A stretch of 64,000 nt of DNA from Xylanibacter ruminicola (GTDB taxonomy: Bacteria; Bacteroidota; Bacteroidia; Bacteroidales; Bacteroidaceae): NCBI GenBank assembly GCA_015060625.1, contig SUYC01000011.1, positions 62,001 through 126,000 on the forward strand, given 5' to 3'. The translations under genes and the position numbers were made by a program. Shown here in pieces: positions 42,745 to 51,081 of the stretch; within the stretch, counting starts at the first letter, position 1; each line of letters opens with the position of its first letter. The notes under the pieces are model-generated. The model had not been told where the DNA came from. It made no database searches and saw only the letters and a program-made list of their open reading frames with translations.

Positions 42745-44346
42745 ATGATGCGGATGAAGAAATTCGGACTGTCGTTATTGTTGCTGCTTTCTGTAACCGC
42801 TGGTTACGGACAGCGTGAGTACGATCAGTTTTTCCTCGAAGCTATGATGCAGCGCCAGAAGGGAAACAACGATGCGGCCTTTGATCTGCTGCGTCATTGT
42901 CTGGAGATTAATCCCGATGCTCCTGAGGCGTATTACTTCCTGGCACAGTACTATAACGCTCTGAAGGATGGTGAGAAGAGTCTGGCGTATATCCAGAAGG
43001 CTGCCTCGCTCGATCCTGAGAATGTTACCTATATGGAAACCTTGGCGCAGGCGTATATCCGTCAGCAGGATTACGATGCTGCCATCCCCGTTGTCGAAAA
43101 GATTTATGAGCGCGACAAAGAACGTGAGGACTTGCTGGAGATGCTGTTCCAATTGTATCAGCAGGTAGGCGATTTCGACGCGGCTGTGGAGGTGCTGAAC
43201 CGTATCGAAGCGATTGATGGCAAGAGCGAGCGCTTATCGGTGGCCAAGAGCGAGATATATACCCGACAGGGGAACAAGAAAGCTGCGATTGCCGAGATGA
43301 AGGCACTGGCCGAGAAATTTCCCAACGACGGCAACTATCAGGCCTTGTACGGCGAGACACTGATGATGAACGGACAGCTGAAGAAGGCACTGAAGGTGTA
43401 CGACAAGATACTGAAAGACGAGCCGGATAATAACCGTGTGCTGATGTCGCTGCGTACCTATCATCAGGCATTAGGGCATCGCGAGATTGCCGACTCACTC
43501 ACCGAGCGTGTGCTGTTGAACCGTAATGCAACCATCGATGAGAAAGTGCTGCTGCTGCGACAAGAGATTTCGGCCAGCGAGAATGCTGGCGGCGACAGCA
43601 CCCGCGTGCTGCAGTTGTTCGACAAGATTCTGAAACAGCCACAGGCGGATGAGCATATGGCCATTCTCTGTGCCTCGTATATGAATGTGAAGAAAATGCC
43701 CAAGGACACTATCGCTACGGTGCTGACTAAGGCTTTGAAACTGGCCCCCGATAACTCGGCTGCACGCTTGCAGCTGATAGGCTATGCCTGGGAGTCGGAT
43801 GATATGGAGCGTGTCATCTCCCTCTGTCAGGATGCCCGTCAGTATAATCCCGACGAGATGGCGTTTTATTATTATCAGGGTATTGCCTACTATCGTCGCG
43901 ACAGTCTCGATGCGGCTCTCTCTACCTTTAAGAACGGTATCGGCGTGATCAAGGAAGACAGTGATCCTGCCATCGTATCCGATTTCTATGCTGTGATGGG
44001 CGACATCCTGCATCAGAAAGGGATGATGAAAGAGGCCTACGAGGCGTATGACAGCTGCCTGCAATGGAAAGACGACAATATGGGCTGTTTGAATAACTAT
44101 GCCTACTTCTTGAGCGAAAGTGGTGAGCAGTTGGATAAGGCCGAGCAGATGAGTTTTAAAACGGTGAAGGCCGAACCCAAGAATGCTACCTATTTAGATA
44201 CCTATGCCTGGATTCTGTATATGTTGGGCCGCTACTCTGAGGCTAAGATATATATCGACCAGGCGTTACAGAATCTGGACGCGTCGATGGACAACTCTGT
44301 GATTAAGGAACATGCGGATAAAATAAAACAAAAAGCAAATCAATAA
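42745..44346 (+). CDS. Exported tetratricopeptide-repeat protein
   Basis: A 533-residue protein with a signal peptide (cleavage near AGYGQ), followed by TPR units over most of its length, for example NDAAFDLLRHCLEINPDAPE, GEKSLAYIQKAASLDPENV, YDAAIPVVEKIYERDK, LKKALKVYDKILKDEPDNN and the last pair around KAEQMSFKTVKAEPKNATY. TPR arrays are protein-binding scaffolds. The place between dut and DUF4292/EnvC genes suggests an envelope function in the periplasm, perhaps with those two partners (inference). The stop overlaps the next start by 1 bp (TAATG). Confidence 0.88.
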   Translation: MMRMKKFGLSLLLLLSVTAGYGQREYDQFFLEAMMQRQKGNNDAAFDLLRHCLEINPDAPEAYYFLAQYYNALKDGEKSLAYIQKAASLDPENVTYMETLAQAYIRQQDYDAAIPVVEKIYERDKEREDLLEMLFQLYQQVGDFDAAVEVLNRIEAIDGKSERLSVAKSEIYTRQGNKKAAIAEMKALAEKFPNDGNYQALYGETLMMNGQLKKALKVYDKILKDEPDNNRVLMSLRTYHQALGHREIADSLTERVLLNRNATIDEKVLLLRQEISASENAGGDSTRVLQLFDKILKQPQADEHMAILCASYMNVKKMPKDTIATVLTKALKLAPDNSAARLQLIGYAWESDDMERVISLCQDARQYNPDEMAFYYYQGIAYYRRDSLDAALSTFKNGIGVIKEDSDPAIVSDFYAVMGDILHQKGMMKEAYEAYDSCLQWKDDNMGCLNNYAYFLSESGEQLDKAEQMSFKTVKAEPKNATYLDTYAWILYMLGRYSEAKIYIDQALQNLDASMDNSVIKEHADKIKQKANQ

Positions 44347-45209
44347 TGAAACTGAAAAGTATCGTAAGAATTGCCGTATTGGCATTGCCGTTAGTGTTTG
44401 TTTCGTGTAAGTCGCACAAAAAGGTGGCCGAAACAGTACCGATGTACGGACAGCGTCAGACAACCGACTTTGTGAGTCAGGTGCGTGAAAACCAGCAAAC
44501 CAACAAGTTCATCACCTCAAAAGTGAAGTTCTCGGTCGAGGTTGGTCCGCAGAAGATTACACTCACCGGTAATCTGAAAATGCGTCGTAATGATGTGATT
44601 CGTCTCCAGCTGATGGCCTTTGGATTTGTTGAGGCCGGACGCCTTGAGTTCACCAAGGATTACGTGCTCATCATGGACCGTATCAATAAGCAGTACCTGA
44701 AGGCTCCTTACCGACAGATCGATTTCTTGCGTAATAGCGGTCTGAACTTTTCGGCGCTTCAGTCTTTGTTCTGGAACGAACTCTTCAAACCTAATCAGGG
44801 TAGCGAGGCAGTCGTGCTGGATAAGAATAAAAAAGAAGGCGAAGGCAAGTTTACTACCATCGAGAATGGCGATGATATAATTATCAATCTCGAAGACGGT
44901 AAGATGGACTACAGTTGGTTGGCCAGTAAGACCACTGCGCTGATACGTATGGCCAATATCTTGTATAAGGACCGTTTTAATGGTAACACCCAGCTGAACT
45001 GGGACTATTCTGAATATGATGTGTTCGGACGCAAGATGTTCCCCAAGAAGCATGTCATCACGCTCACCACGCCTGATAAGGAGGTGAAGCTGGGAATGAC
45101 TCTGAATTATCTGGGTTCTGATACCGAATGGGATGCACGTACCGAAGTTTCTAATAAGTATCGCGAGGTAACAGTTGACGAGATACTCCGCCGCTTCATG
45201 GCTCTATGA
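44346..45209 (+). CDS. DUF4292 family lipoprotein
   Basis: A 287-residue lipoprotein (Cys21 in VFVSCKSH). The body has the beta-rich DUF4292 pattern: KVKFSVEVGPQKITLTGNLK, RNDVIRLQLMAFGFVEAGRL, VLIMDRINKQYLKAPYRQI, and DYSEYDVFGRKMFPKKH near the end. The shape is akin to LolB/LolA-like or outer-membrane lipoprotein-sorting folds, and an envelope transport role has been suggested for similar folds, but the function is not established. It is translationally linked to both neighbours (1-bp and 4-bp overlaps). Confidence 0.88.
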   Translation: MKLKSIVRIAVLALPLVFVSCKSHKKVAETVPMYGQRQTTDFVSQVRENQQTNKFITSKVKFSVEVGPQKITLTGNLKMRRNDVIRLQLMAFGFVEAGRLEFTKDYVLIMDRINKQYLKAPYRQIDFLRNSGLNFSALQSLFWNELFKPNQGSEAVVLDKNKKEGEGKFTTIENGDDIIINLEDGKMDYSWLASKTTALIRMANILYKDRFNGNTQLNWDYSEYDVFGRKMFPKKHVITLTTPDKEVKLGMTLNYLGSDTEWDARTEVSNKYREVTVDEILRRFMAL

Positions 45210-46819
45210 TGAATAGAGTGTTACGTTTGCGATATGTCGTGATGGTGCTGATGGCACTCATTGCGTTTTCTTCGCCTGTTGATGCGCAGCAGACGAAGAA
45301 AAAGTCTGTACAGAAACGTACAGCTACGACTAAAAGGAAGGCGCCCGCCAAGAAAAATACCACCAGGAAGAAATCCACAGCTGGCGAAAAGTCGGTGACG
45401 GTCAACAGTTTGAAAACTGAACAGCAGCGGGTGCGCAAACAGATTGAAGAACAGCAGCGCAAGCTGAGAGCCAATGAGCGCGATGTGAAGAAACGTCTGC
45501 AGAACCTGCTGATTATCAACAACGAGATTGCCGATAAACGTAAGTCGATTGATACCATTCGTCATGATATCAATCGTTTGGATGGTAATATCCACACGTT
45601 GGAGGTGCAGATGGTCACACTGAACAAAGAACTCGAAGAGCGCAAGCAGCGCTTCATCAAGTCGATGAAGTACATGCATCGCAATCGCAACCTGCAGAGC
45701 AGATTGATGTTTGTGTTCAGTGCCAGAAATTTGTCGCAGATGTATCGAAGACTGCGTTTTGTGCGCGAATATGCGGCCTATCAGCAGAATCAGGCCGAAG
45801 CGGTGAAGTCGATGAAGGATCAGGTGACTGAGGCGCATAGCGAACTCACCGACACCAAGCGACAGAAGAGCGACTTGTTGGTGAGAGGCGAACGGGAGCG
45901 CCGTTCGCTCGAAGGCAAACAGGAAGAGCAGCAGAAGATGGTGTCATCTCTGCAGAAACAGCAGAAAACCATTCAGGGCATCATCGAAAAACAGAAAAAG
46001 CGCGATGCTGAGTTGAATGCACAGATCGACCGACTGATTGCTAAGGAGATAGCCCGTGCGAAGGCGCGTGCCGAAGCCGAAGCCCGGCGCAAAGCTGCCG
46101 AGGCCGAAGCAAAACGTAAGGCTGAGGAACTGGCCCGCAAACAGGCAGCTGCCGAAGCGGCTCGTAAGGAGAATGAACGACGTATCGCCGAAGCTAAGGC
46201 CCGTGAGGAGAAAGCCAAAGCCGAAGCCCGTGCGGCTGCCCGTAAGAATGCCGAAGAGAAGGCGGCTGCCGAGCGCGCTGCTGCTGAGGCAGAACGTGCC
46301 CGACTGGCTGCCGAGCGTAAGGCGGCTGCCGATGCCAAAGCGCATGAGAAAGAGGTGGCCGAGGCGCGTAAGTCGGAAACAGAGGTTTATACCGTTTCAA
46401 GCGAAGACCGCCGACTGAGTGGTAACTTCGAGAGCAATCGCGGCAGATTACCCATGCCTATTGCAGGCGGCTATCGCATCGTGAACCACTTTGGTACCAA
46501 TCACGTAACCGATGTGAAGGGACATGTAACACTCGATAAGAAAGGTATCGACATCAAGGGACAGCCCGGGGCTGCTGTGAGATGTGTGTTTGATGGCGAG
46601 GTGAGTGCTGTGTTCAGCTATGCCGGCACCACAGTAGTCATTGTACGTCACGGTAGCTATCTGTCGGTATATTGCGACTTGGCTTCGGTGAACGTGAGCC
46701 GCGGACAAAAAGTAAGCACCCGACAGACACTGGGTCGTGTGGGTGCTGAGGGGTTGATGCAGTTCCAGTTGCGCAAAGGAAGTGCTAAACTGAATCCAGA
46801 AGGCTGGTTGGCTAGATAG
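45206..46819 (+). CDS. EnvC-like murein hydrolase activator (degenerate LytM/M23 domain)
   Basis: A 537-residue protein. Signal peptide (to VDAQ), Lys/Thr-rich basic stretch (28-60), long coiled coil (about 65-250), an Ala/Glu/Lys/Arg-rich helix (about 285-390) and a C-terminal LytM fold from about 415. The zinc ligands of active M23 peptidases are mostly lost: the first His is Lys in KKGIDIKG, the YAHL site reads YCDL, and the HxH site reads MQFQL. This is the state of EnvC, which switches on amidases for daughter-cell separation and does not cut itself. The stop codon lies in a CTAG-rich repeat. Confidence 0.88.
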   Translation: MMNRVLRLRYVVMVLMALIAFSSPVDAQQTKKKSVQKRTATTKRKAPAKKNTTRKKSTAGEKSVTVNSLKTEQQRVRKQIEEQQRKLRANERDVKKRLQNLLIINNEIADKRKSIDTIRHDINRLDGNIHTLEVQMVTLNKELEERKQRFIKSMKYMHRNRNLQSRLMFVFSARNLSQMYRRLRFVREYAAYQQNQAEAVKSMKDQVTEAHSELTDTKRQKSDLLVRGERERRSLEGKQEEQQKMVSSLQKQQKTIQGIIEKQKKRDAELNAQIDRLIAKEIARAKARAEAEARRKAAEAEAKRKAEELARKQAAAEAARKENERRIAEAKAREEKAKAEARAAARKNAEEKAAAERAAAEAERARLAAERKAAADAKAHEKEVAEARKSETEVYTVSSEDRRLSGNFESNRGRLPMPIAGGYRIVNHFGTNHVTDVKGHVTLDKKGIDIKGQPGAAVRCVFDGEVSAVFSYAGTTVVIVRHGSYLSVYCDLASVNVSRGQKVSTRQTLGRVGAEGLMQFQLRKGSAKLNPEGWLAR

Positions 46820-46871
46820 CCTGGCGATAGCCTGGCCCGGCTAGTTATCCTAGTAAATCTAGCCCCTCTAG
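46812..46871. repeat. CTAG-rich repeat joining two convergent genes
   Basis: Five CTAG sites in 60 bp plus an exact 11-bp tandem repeat (GATAGCCTGGC at 46815-46825 and 46826-46836). It supplies the last codons and the stop of the EnvC-like gene and the last codons (EGLDLLG) of the M20 gene on the other strand. It may also act as a bidirectional end of transcription. Confidence 0.65.
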
Positions 46872-47915
46872 CAGGGCTACATAGGTATCAATAGCCTGCT
46901 CAATTTCCGAAATCTTAATGAACTCGTTGGCTGAGTGCGAGCGGCTCGACTCGCCTGGGCCCAACTTGAATGATGGGAAGGGCATCAGGGCCTGATCGCT
47001 CAGTGTGGGCGATCCGAAGGGCTGCATGCCGCGGTCGATACATCTCTTGATGAGCGGATGCTCAGGCGAGATGGCCGATGAATGCAGGCGGAAAGAACGG
47101 GCGCGCAGTTCGCATTTGGTCATTTTTTTGCATAGGAAATTAAACAGGTACTCGTTCTGATAGAACTCGTTGGTGCGTACATCAATGACAAAATGCAGCG
47201 TATCTGGCACCACATTATGCTGGGTGCCGCTTTCAACAACGGTGACAGTCATCTTCGTGGGGCCTAACAGCGGACTCACCTTACGGAATTTATAATCGCG
47301 AAGCCAGACCAGATCGTCGAGGGCTTCATAGATGGCGTTCACGCCTTCGTTACGGGCAGCGTGGCCCGATTTGCCATGCGCGTAACCATCAATCACCATC
47401 AGTCCTTTCTCTGCAATGGCGGGTTGCATGCCTGTAGGCTCGCCTACAATGGCCACATCTATCTTGGGCAGAAAGGGCAGCACGCGGGTCAAACCGTTCG
47501 GACCCGATATCTCCTCCTCGGCCGAGGCTACCCATAACAGATTGTAGTTGCGGGGGCAATACAGCATGATGCGATAGGCCTGCAACAACGAAACCAGTCC
47601 GCCGCCACAGTCGTTCGAACCCAGCCCGTACAAGAAATCGTATTCTTGAGTGGGCGTGAACGGATCGCGGGTCCACGAACTGACGGGTTTCACGGTGTCG
47701 ATATGGGCATTCAGCATCACCGTCGGACGGTTATTATCCCAATCGGGACAGCCCACCCAGAGGTTGTTGCCCTCGCGACCGAAAGGCAGGTGCCACATGT
47801 TCAGAAATTCAGCCAGCTTATCAGCTGCTTTTGTTTCGTCTCGGCTTATCGAAGGAATAGCAATCAGCTCCTTCAGCAAGGCTACGGCATCGTAAAGGTA
47901 GTTTTTGTTTTCCAT
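46845..47915 (-). CDS. M20-family deacylase (ArgE-like: acetylornithine or succinyl-citrulline type)
   Basis: A 356-residue di-zinc hydrolase. Metal ligands and catalytic residues lie in MLNAHIDTVKP, YGLGSNDCGGGL, ASAEEEISG (general-base Glu) and VGEPTGM; the dimerisation His is in HGKSGHAARN. In Bacteroides arginine is made through N-succinyl intermediates, and enzymes of this type remove that group; in other bacteria the same family removes N-acetyl from ornithine. No other arginine genes are visible. It lies 3 bp behind terC in one unit. The last seven residues are encoded by a CTAG repeat. Confidence 0.88.
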   Translation of the reverse strand: MENKNYLYDAVALLKELIAIPSISRDETKAADKLAEFLNMWHLPFGREGNNLWVGCPDWDNNRPTVMLNAHIDTVKPVSSWTRDPFTPTQEYDFLYGLGSNDCGGGLVSLLQAYRIMLYCPRNYNLLWVASAEEEISGPNGLTRVLPFLPKIDVAIVGEPTGMQPAIAEKGLMVIDGYAHGKSGHAARNEGVNAIYEALDDLVWLRDYKFRKVSPLLGPTKMTVTVVESGTQHNVVPDTLHFVIDVRTNEFYQNEYLFNFLCKKMTKCELRARSFRLHSSAISPEHPLIKRCIDRGMQPFGSPTLSDQALMPFPSFKLGPGESSRSHSANEFIKISEIEQAIDTYVALLEGLDLLG

Positions 47916-47918
47916 TTG

Positions 47919-48914
47919 TTATTTGGTTTTTGCTTTTGATACGCACACGGAGAGTAGCATCGATAGCACCAGCACACCAAAGATAATGGCCAGCGAAAGC
48001 GGAGTGGGAACCTCTATGTGCGGCATGTTTATATTCAAGCCTACCATCTCGCCGAATGCATTCACGTATTCGTTCATGGCCAACAGCATTTTTACACCTA
48101 CAAAGCTCAGGATGATACCTAAACCATATTTAAGATAGGTGAAAAACCTGGCGACTGCTGCCAATGCAAAGTACAGTGCACGCAGCCCCAGAATGGCGAA
48201 GATATTGGAGGTGAGCACGATAAACGGATCGCGGCTCACTGAGAATACGGCAGGGATTGAATCAACGGCAAAGGCCACATCGGTAGTCTCAATCACCAAC
48301 AGTGCAATAAACAGGGGCGTAGCCAGTCGCTTGCCGTTCTCGATGATAAAGAACTTACCCTCGTGCATCTGGTCGGTCACAGGGAAGAACTTCTTGAAAA
48401 GCTTCACAAAGATATTATTCGATGGGTCAACCTGTTCATCGTTATGTCCGAACATCTTGATGCCTGTATAAATCAGGAACAAACCAAACAAGCCTAATAT
48501 CCATTCAAACTGGGCTATCATCGCGGTACCGGCAAAAATAAAGATGCTGCGCAGTACCAAGGCACCAAAAATTCCCCAGAACAACACCTCGTGCTGGTAC
48601 TTGCGTTGCACCCCGAAGAACGAGAACAGCATCAGGAATACAAACAGATTATCCATCGATAATGATTTCTCAATCAGATAACCCGCCAGAAACTCCATCG
48701 CTTTCTCGTGGGCGTCGCCTGGGTAAAACAGATAGATGCCGCCACAGAATATCAGCGATACGCCAATCCATACGGCAGTCATCTTCAGCGCCTCGGATAC
48801 GCTCACCTCGTGTTGCCCATTCTTACCAAACGACTTCAGGTCGATGAGCAGCATGATAAACACTAACACGTAGAATAATATCCACGCCCAAATAGGTATA
48901 TGAACCATTTCCAT
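47919..48914 (-). CDS. TerC/Alx family integral membrane protein
   Basis: A 331-residue inner-membrane protein with about nine spans. The TerC core is clear: EKSLSMDNLFVFLMLFSFF, GIFGALVLRSIFIFAG, and ETTDVAFAVDSIPAVFSVSRD with acidic residues inside the membrane. Members are associated with tellurite resistance, and Alx-type members with manganese export and alkaline response. The Alx-like length and spacing favour metal-ion (Mn) homeostasis. The promoter (TTTG, 20 bp, TAACTTTG) ends 28 nt upstream of the ATG. The gene is followed by the M20 deacylase. Confidence 0.9.
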   Translation of the reverse strand: MEMVHIPIWAWILFYVLVFIMLLIDLKSFGKNGQHEVSVSEALKMTAVWIGVSLIFCGGIYLFYPGDAHEKAMEFLAGYLIEKSLSMDNLFVFLMLFSFFGVQRKYQHEVLFWGIFGALVLRSIFIFAGTAMIAQFEWILGLFGLFLIYTGIKMFGHNDEQVDPSNNIFVKLFKKFFPVTDQMHEGKFFIIENGKRLATPLFIALLVIETTDVAFAVDSIPAVFSVSRDPFIVLTSNIFAILGLRALYFALAAVARFFTYLKYGLGIILSFVGVKMLLAMNEYVNAFGEMVGLNINMPHIEVPTPLSLAIIFGVLVLSMLLSVCVSKAKTK

Positions 48915-48942
48915 ACTTTCTTTTTTTTTATATTTGCGGCGA

Positions 48943-48990
48943 CAAAGTTACGAAATATTTCTGATATTCCCAAAAATAGTTGTACTTTTG
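48943..48990. promoter_or_regulatory. Divergent promoters: terC (minus) and comEC (plus)
   Basis: Minus strand TTTG (48974-48971), 20-bp spacer, TAACTTTG (48950-48943). Plus strand TACTTTTG (48983-48990), 9 nt before the ATG at 49000. The minus -33 element and the plus -7 box are only 8 bp apart, so the two promoters likely exclude each other. Confidence 0.75.
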
Positions 48991-48999
48991 TAACTTGGT

Positions 49000-50184
49000 A
49001 TGCAAAGTCGAATATTTGATACTTGTCCGGTGGCGCCAGTAACGGTTAGTATGATGATTGGAATCGTCATTGCTCACTATGTGTGGCTGCCTGTTCCCAT
49101 CCTGCCTGTACTGGCTGGTATGGTGTTCGTGACTTTGTTGCTGTATAAACAGACCCATGCGCAGTCGGTGGCCATTCTGGTATGTTGTCTGTTGCTGGGG
49201 ATGTGTGTGATGCAGTATCATCAGCAAACATCCGATCAAGCATCCACAGAGTCGCGTTTCGACCGTTCCAGGAGTTTCTTCCTCGAGCAGCGCGAACAGT
49301 TGTTGCAGCGTTATCAGGATGGTGGACTCGATGGTGACGCCTATGCGGTGGTGGCAGCTATGTCGTTAGGCGATAAGACGGCATTGACGCGTGAGGTTAG
49401 AAGTATGTATTCTGTGAGTGGTGCCTCACATGTATTGGCACTCAGCGGCTTACATTTAGGCATCATCTACATGCTGTTGTCGTTGTTGCTGCCTCGACGG
49501 CGATGGCCGGCTGTGTCGCAGTTGCTCTCCATCCTGGTCGTATGGGCGTTTGTATTGCTGGTAGGCATGCCTGTCAGTGCCGTGCGTTCAGCTGTGATGC
49601 TTACCATCTATGGCATCTTATCCATCGGGCACCGAAACAAAATGTCGGTCAACGTGTTGGCGTTTACGGCTTTGGTGATGTTGCTGTGGAATCCTGCCTG
49701 GCTGTTCGATGTGGGATTTCAGATGTCGTTTATGGCTGTATGGGCCATCCTGCTGTTTGTGCCAGTATTCACCGGTGTTTTTTCCGATAAATACTATATG
49801 GAACATCCTTGGGTGGCTAAAGGCTGGGGGATGGTAGCTGTCTCAATGGCGGCGCAGTTGGGCGTAGCTCCATTAATTGCCTATTACTTCGCGCAGTTCT
49901 CCACCTGTTTCCTGCTCACTAACTTCCTGGTGATACCTGCGGCATTTCTTATTTTGTGCTTGTCGGTAGTCGTATTGTTGTTCCCGTCCCTCGCGTACCT
50001 ATTATTATATATAGTGCAAGGATTGAATGCGGCACTTGATGCCATCGCTAACTTGCCGGGTGCCAGTATTGGCAACTTGCATCCCACCATCCTGCAGGTG
50101 GTGCTGATCTATGTGCTGATAGCAAGCTGCTACCTGCTTATAGAAAGAATAAAACCAATAATGGGATCGACACCATCGAGATGA
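49000..50184 (+). CDS. Short ComEC/Rec2-type membrane protein
   Basis: A 394-residue polytopic protein covering the Competence domain: VSGASHVLALSGLHLGIIYM, VGMPVSAVRSAVMLTIYGI, NPAWLFDVGFQMSFMAVW and APLIAYYFAQFS. ComEC is the inner-membrane channel for single-stranded DNA in transformation. Typical ComEC proteins of 650-800 residues have an N-terminal OB/DUF4131 part and often a C-terminal metallo-beta-lactamase domain; here the first is short and the second absent. There is no frameshift in the visible sequence, so this looks like a natural short form. The last 47 bp overlap the convergent AEC gene. Confidence 0.88.
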   Translation: MQSRIFDTCPVAPVTVSMMIGIVIAHYVWLPVPILPVLAGMVFVTLLLYKQTHAQSVAILVCCLLLGMCVMQYHQQTSDQASTESRFDRSRSFFLEQREQLLQRYQDGGLDGDAYAVVAAMSLGDKTALTREVRSMYSVSGASHVLALSGLHLGIIYMLLSLLLPRRRWPAVSQLLSILVVWAFVLLVGMPVSAVRSAVMLTIYGILSIGHRNKMSVNVLAFTALVMLLWNPAWLFDVGFQMSFMAVWAILLFVPVFTGVFSDKYYMEHPWVAKGWGMVAVSMAAQLGVAPLIAYYFAQFSTCFLLTNFLVIPAAFLILCLSVVVLLFPSLAYLLLYIVQGLNAALDAIANLPGASIGNLHPTILQVVLIYVLIASCYLLIERIKPIMGSTPSR

Positions 50185-51049
50185 GGGTGCTCATAAAGGT
50201 CACTTCGGTTATCATCGTCGTGTCTTTGCCGTATTTCAAACACAGAATGGTGCCGTAAGTAGCAACAGGCATCGCTATTACCACCGTATTGATGTTGACT
50301 ACAAAACTGTCGAAACCTAACAACTGGCACAGATAGTACAGACCGATGGGTAGAATGGCCAGTCGGAATAGGGTGGTGGCATAAACCGACGTGTTACCTA
50401 AGAGTGATTTGATAGGGAGATTCGACATCGACGAACCGATAATCAGCAAGGCTGCTGGTACGGTGATGTTACCAATCATCGTGAGTGGCTGACTGATAGC
50501 CTCGGGTATGTTGTCTATGCGCAGAGCCACAATTAGCATCGTCAGATAGCATGCCAGCATGGGGGTGGAGTAGAGCACCTTCTTCTCGAATCGCTTCTGT
50601 TCCACGTCACCTTTGCCTGTTATCAGAAAGGTACCAACGGTAAACACGGCAAACGTGTTCACCACATTCAGCACAGCCGCATAGAACACTGCCTCGTGAC
50701 CGAATATCGATGCTACTACTGGGTAGCCCATAAAGCCTACGTTGCCAAACATCAGCGCAAAGCCGATGATGCCTTCGTCATCTTTCTTTTTGGTCAGATA
50801 GCGTGGTAACAGATAGGCCACACCCGTCAGTACAGCATAGGTGACCACGCTGATCAGCAGCAGCGGCAGAATATACTCACGGTCGGGCAGTTCGCCTGTC
50901 ATGGCCGACGACAAGATTAGTGCCGGACACGTCATGTTGATTACCAATCTCGACAGTTGTCTATCGAAATCACCTCCTAAATATCCTAATTTGCCTGCGC
51001 TATAGCCCACTAATACTATGACAAACAGTGTCATCATCACTACAAACAT
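50138..51049 (-). CDS. AEC (auxin efflux carrier) family permease
   Basis: A 303-residue protein with about ten membrane spans in two repeats of five. LFVIVLVGYSAGKLGYLGG, MTCPALILSSAM and ALMFGNVGFMGYPVV followed by the second-half PAALLIIGSSMSNLP are typical of the AEC/YfdV group, which moves organic acids such as malate. The ATG at 51049 is chosen because the frame's further upstream TTG is outside the promoter; the -7 box ends only 4 nt before this ATG. If transcription starts there, the mRNA is leaderless; the double Met 12 nt further in is an alternative start. Substrate unknown. Confidence 0.88.
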   Translation of the reverse strand: MFVVMMTLFVIVLVGYSAGKLGYLGGDFDRQLSRLVINMTCPALILSSAMTGELPDREYILPLLLISVVTYAVLTGVAYLLPRYLTKKKDDEGIIGFALMFGNVGFMGYPVVASIFGHEAVFYAAVLNVVNTFAVFTVGTFLITGKGDVEQKRFEKKVLYSTPMLACYLTMLIVALRIDNIPEAISQPLTMIGNITVPAALLIIGSSMSNLPIKSLLGNTSVYATTLFRLAILPIGLYYLCQLLGFDSFVVNINTVVIAMPVATYGTILCLKYGKDTTMITEVTFMSTLISMVSIPLLVLFFL

Positions 51050-51053
51050 GGTG

Positions 51054-51061
51054 CAAAGGTA
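51054..51061 (-). promoter_or_regulatory. -7 box of the AEC permease gene
   Basis: TACCTTTG on the minus strand, ending 4 nt before the ATG at 51049. A TTTG lies at 51088-51085 (23-bp spacer, longer than usual). Confidence 0.68.
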
Positions 51062-51081
51062 CAACTTTTTCTTTAGTTATG

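Noticed and set aside
45944..46345. Minus-strand open frames of 120-133 codons inside the EnvC-like gene
   Set aside because: They are shadows of the Ala/Glu/Lys/Arg-rich coding sequence and have low-complexity products.
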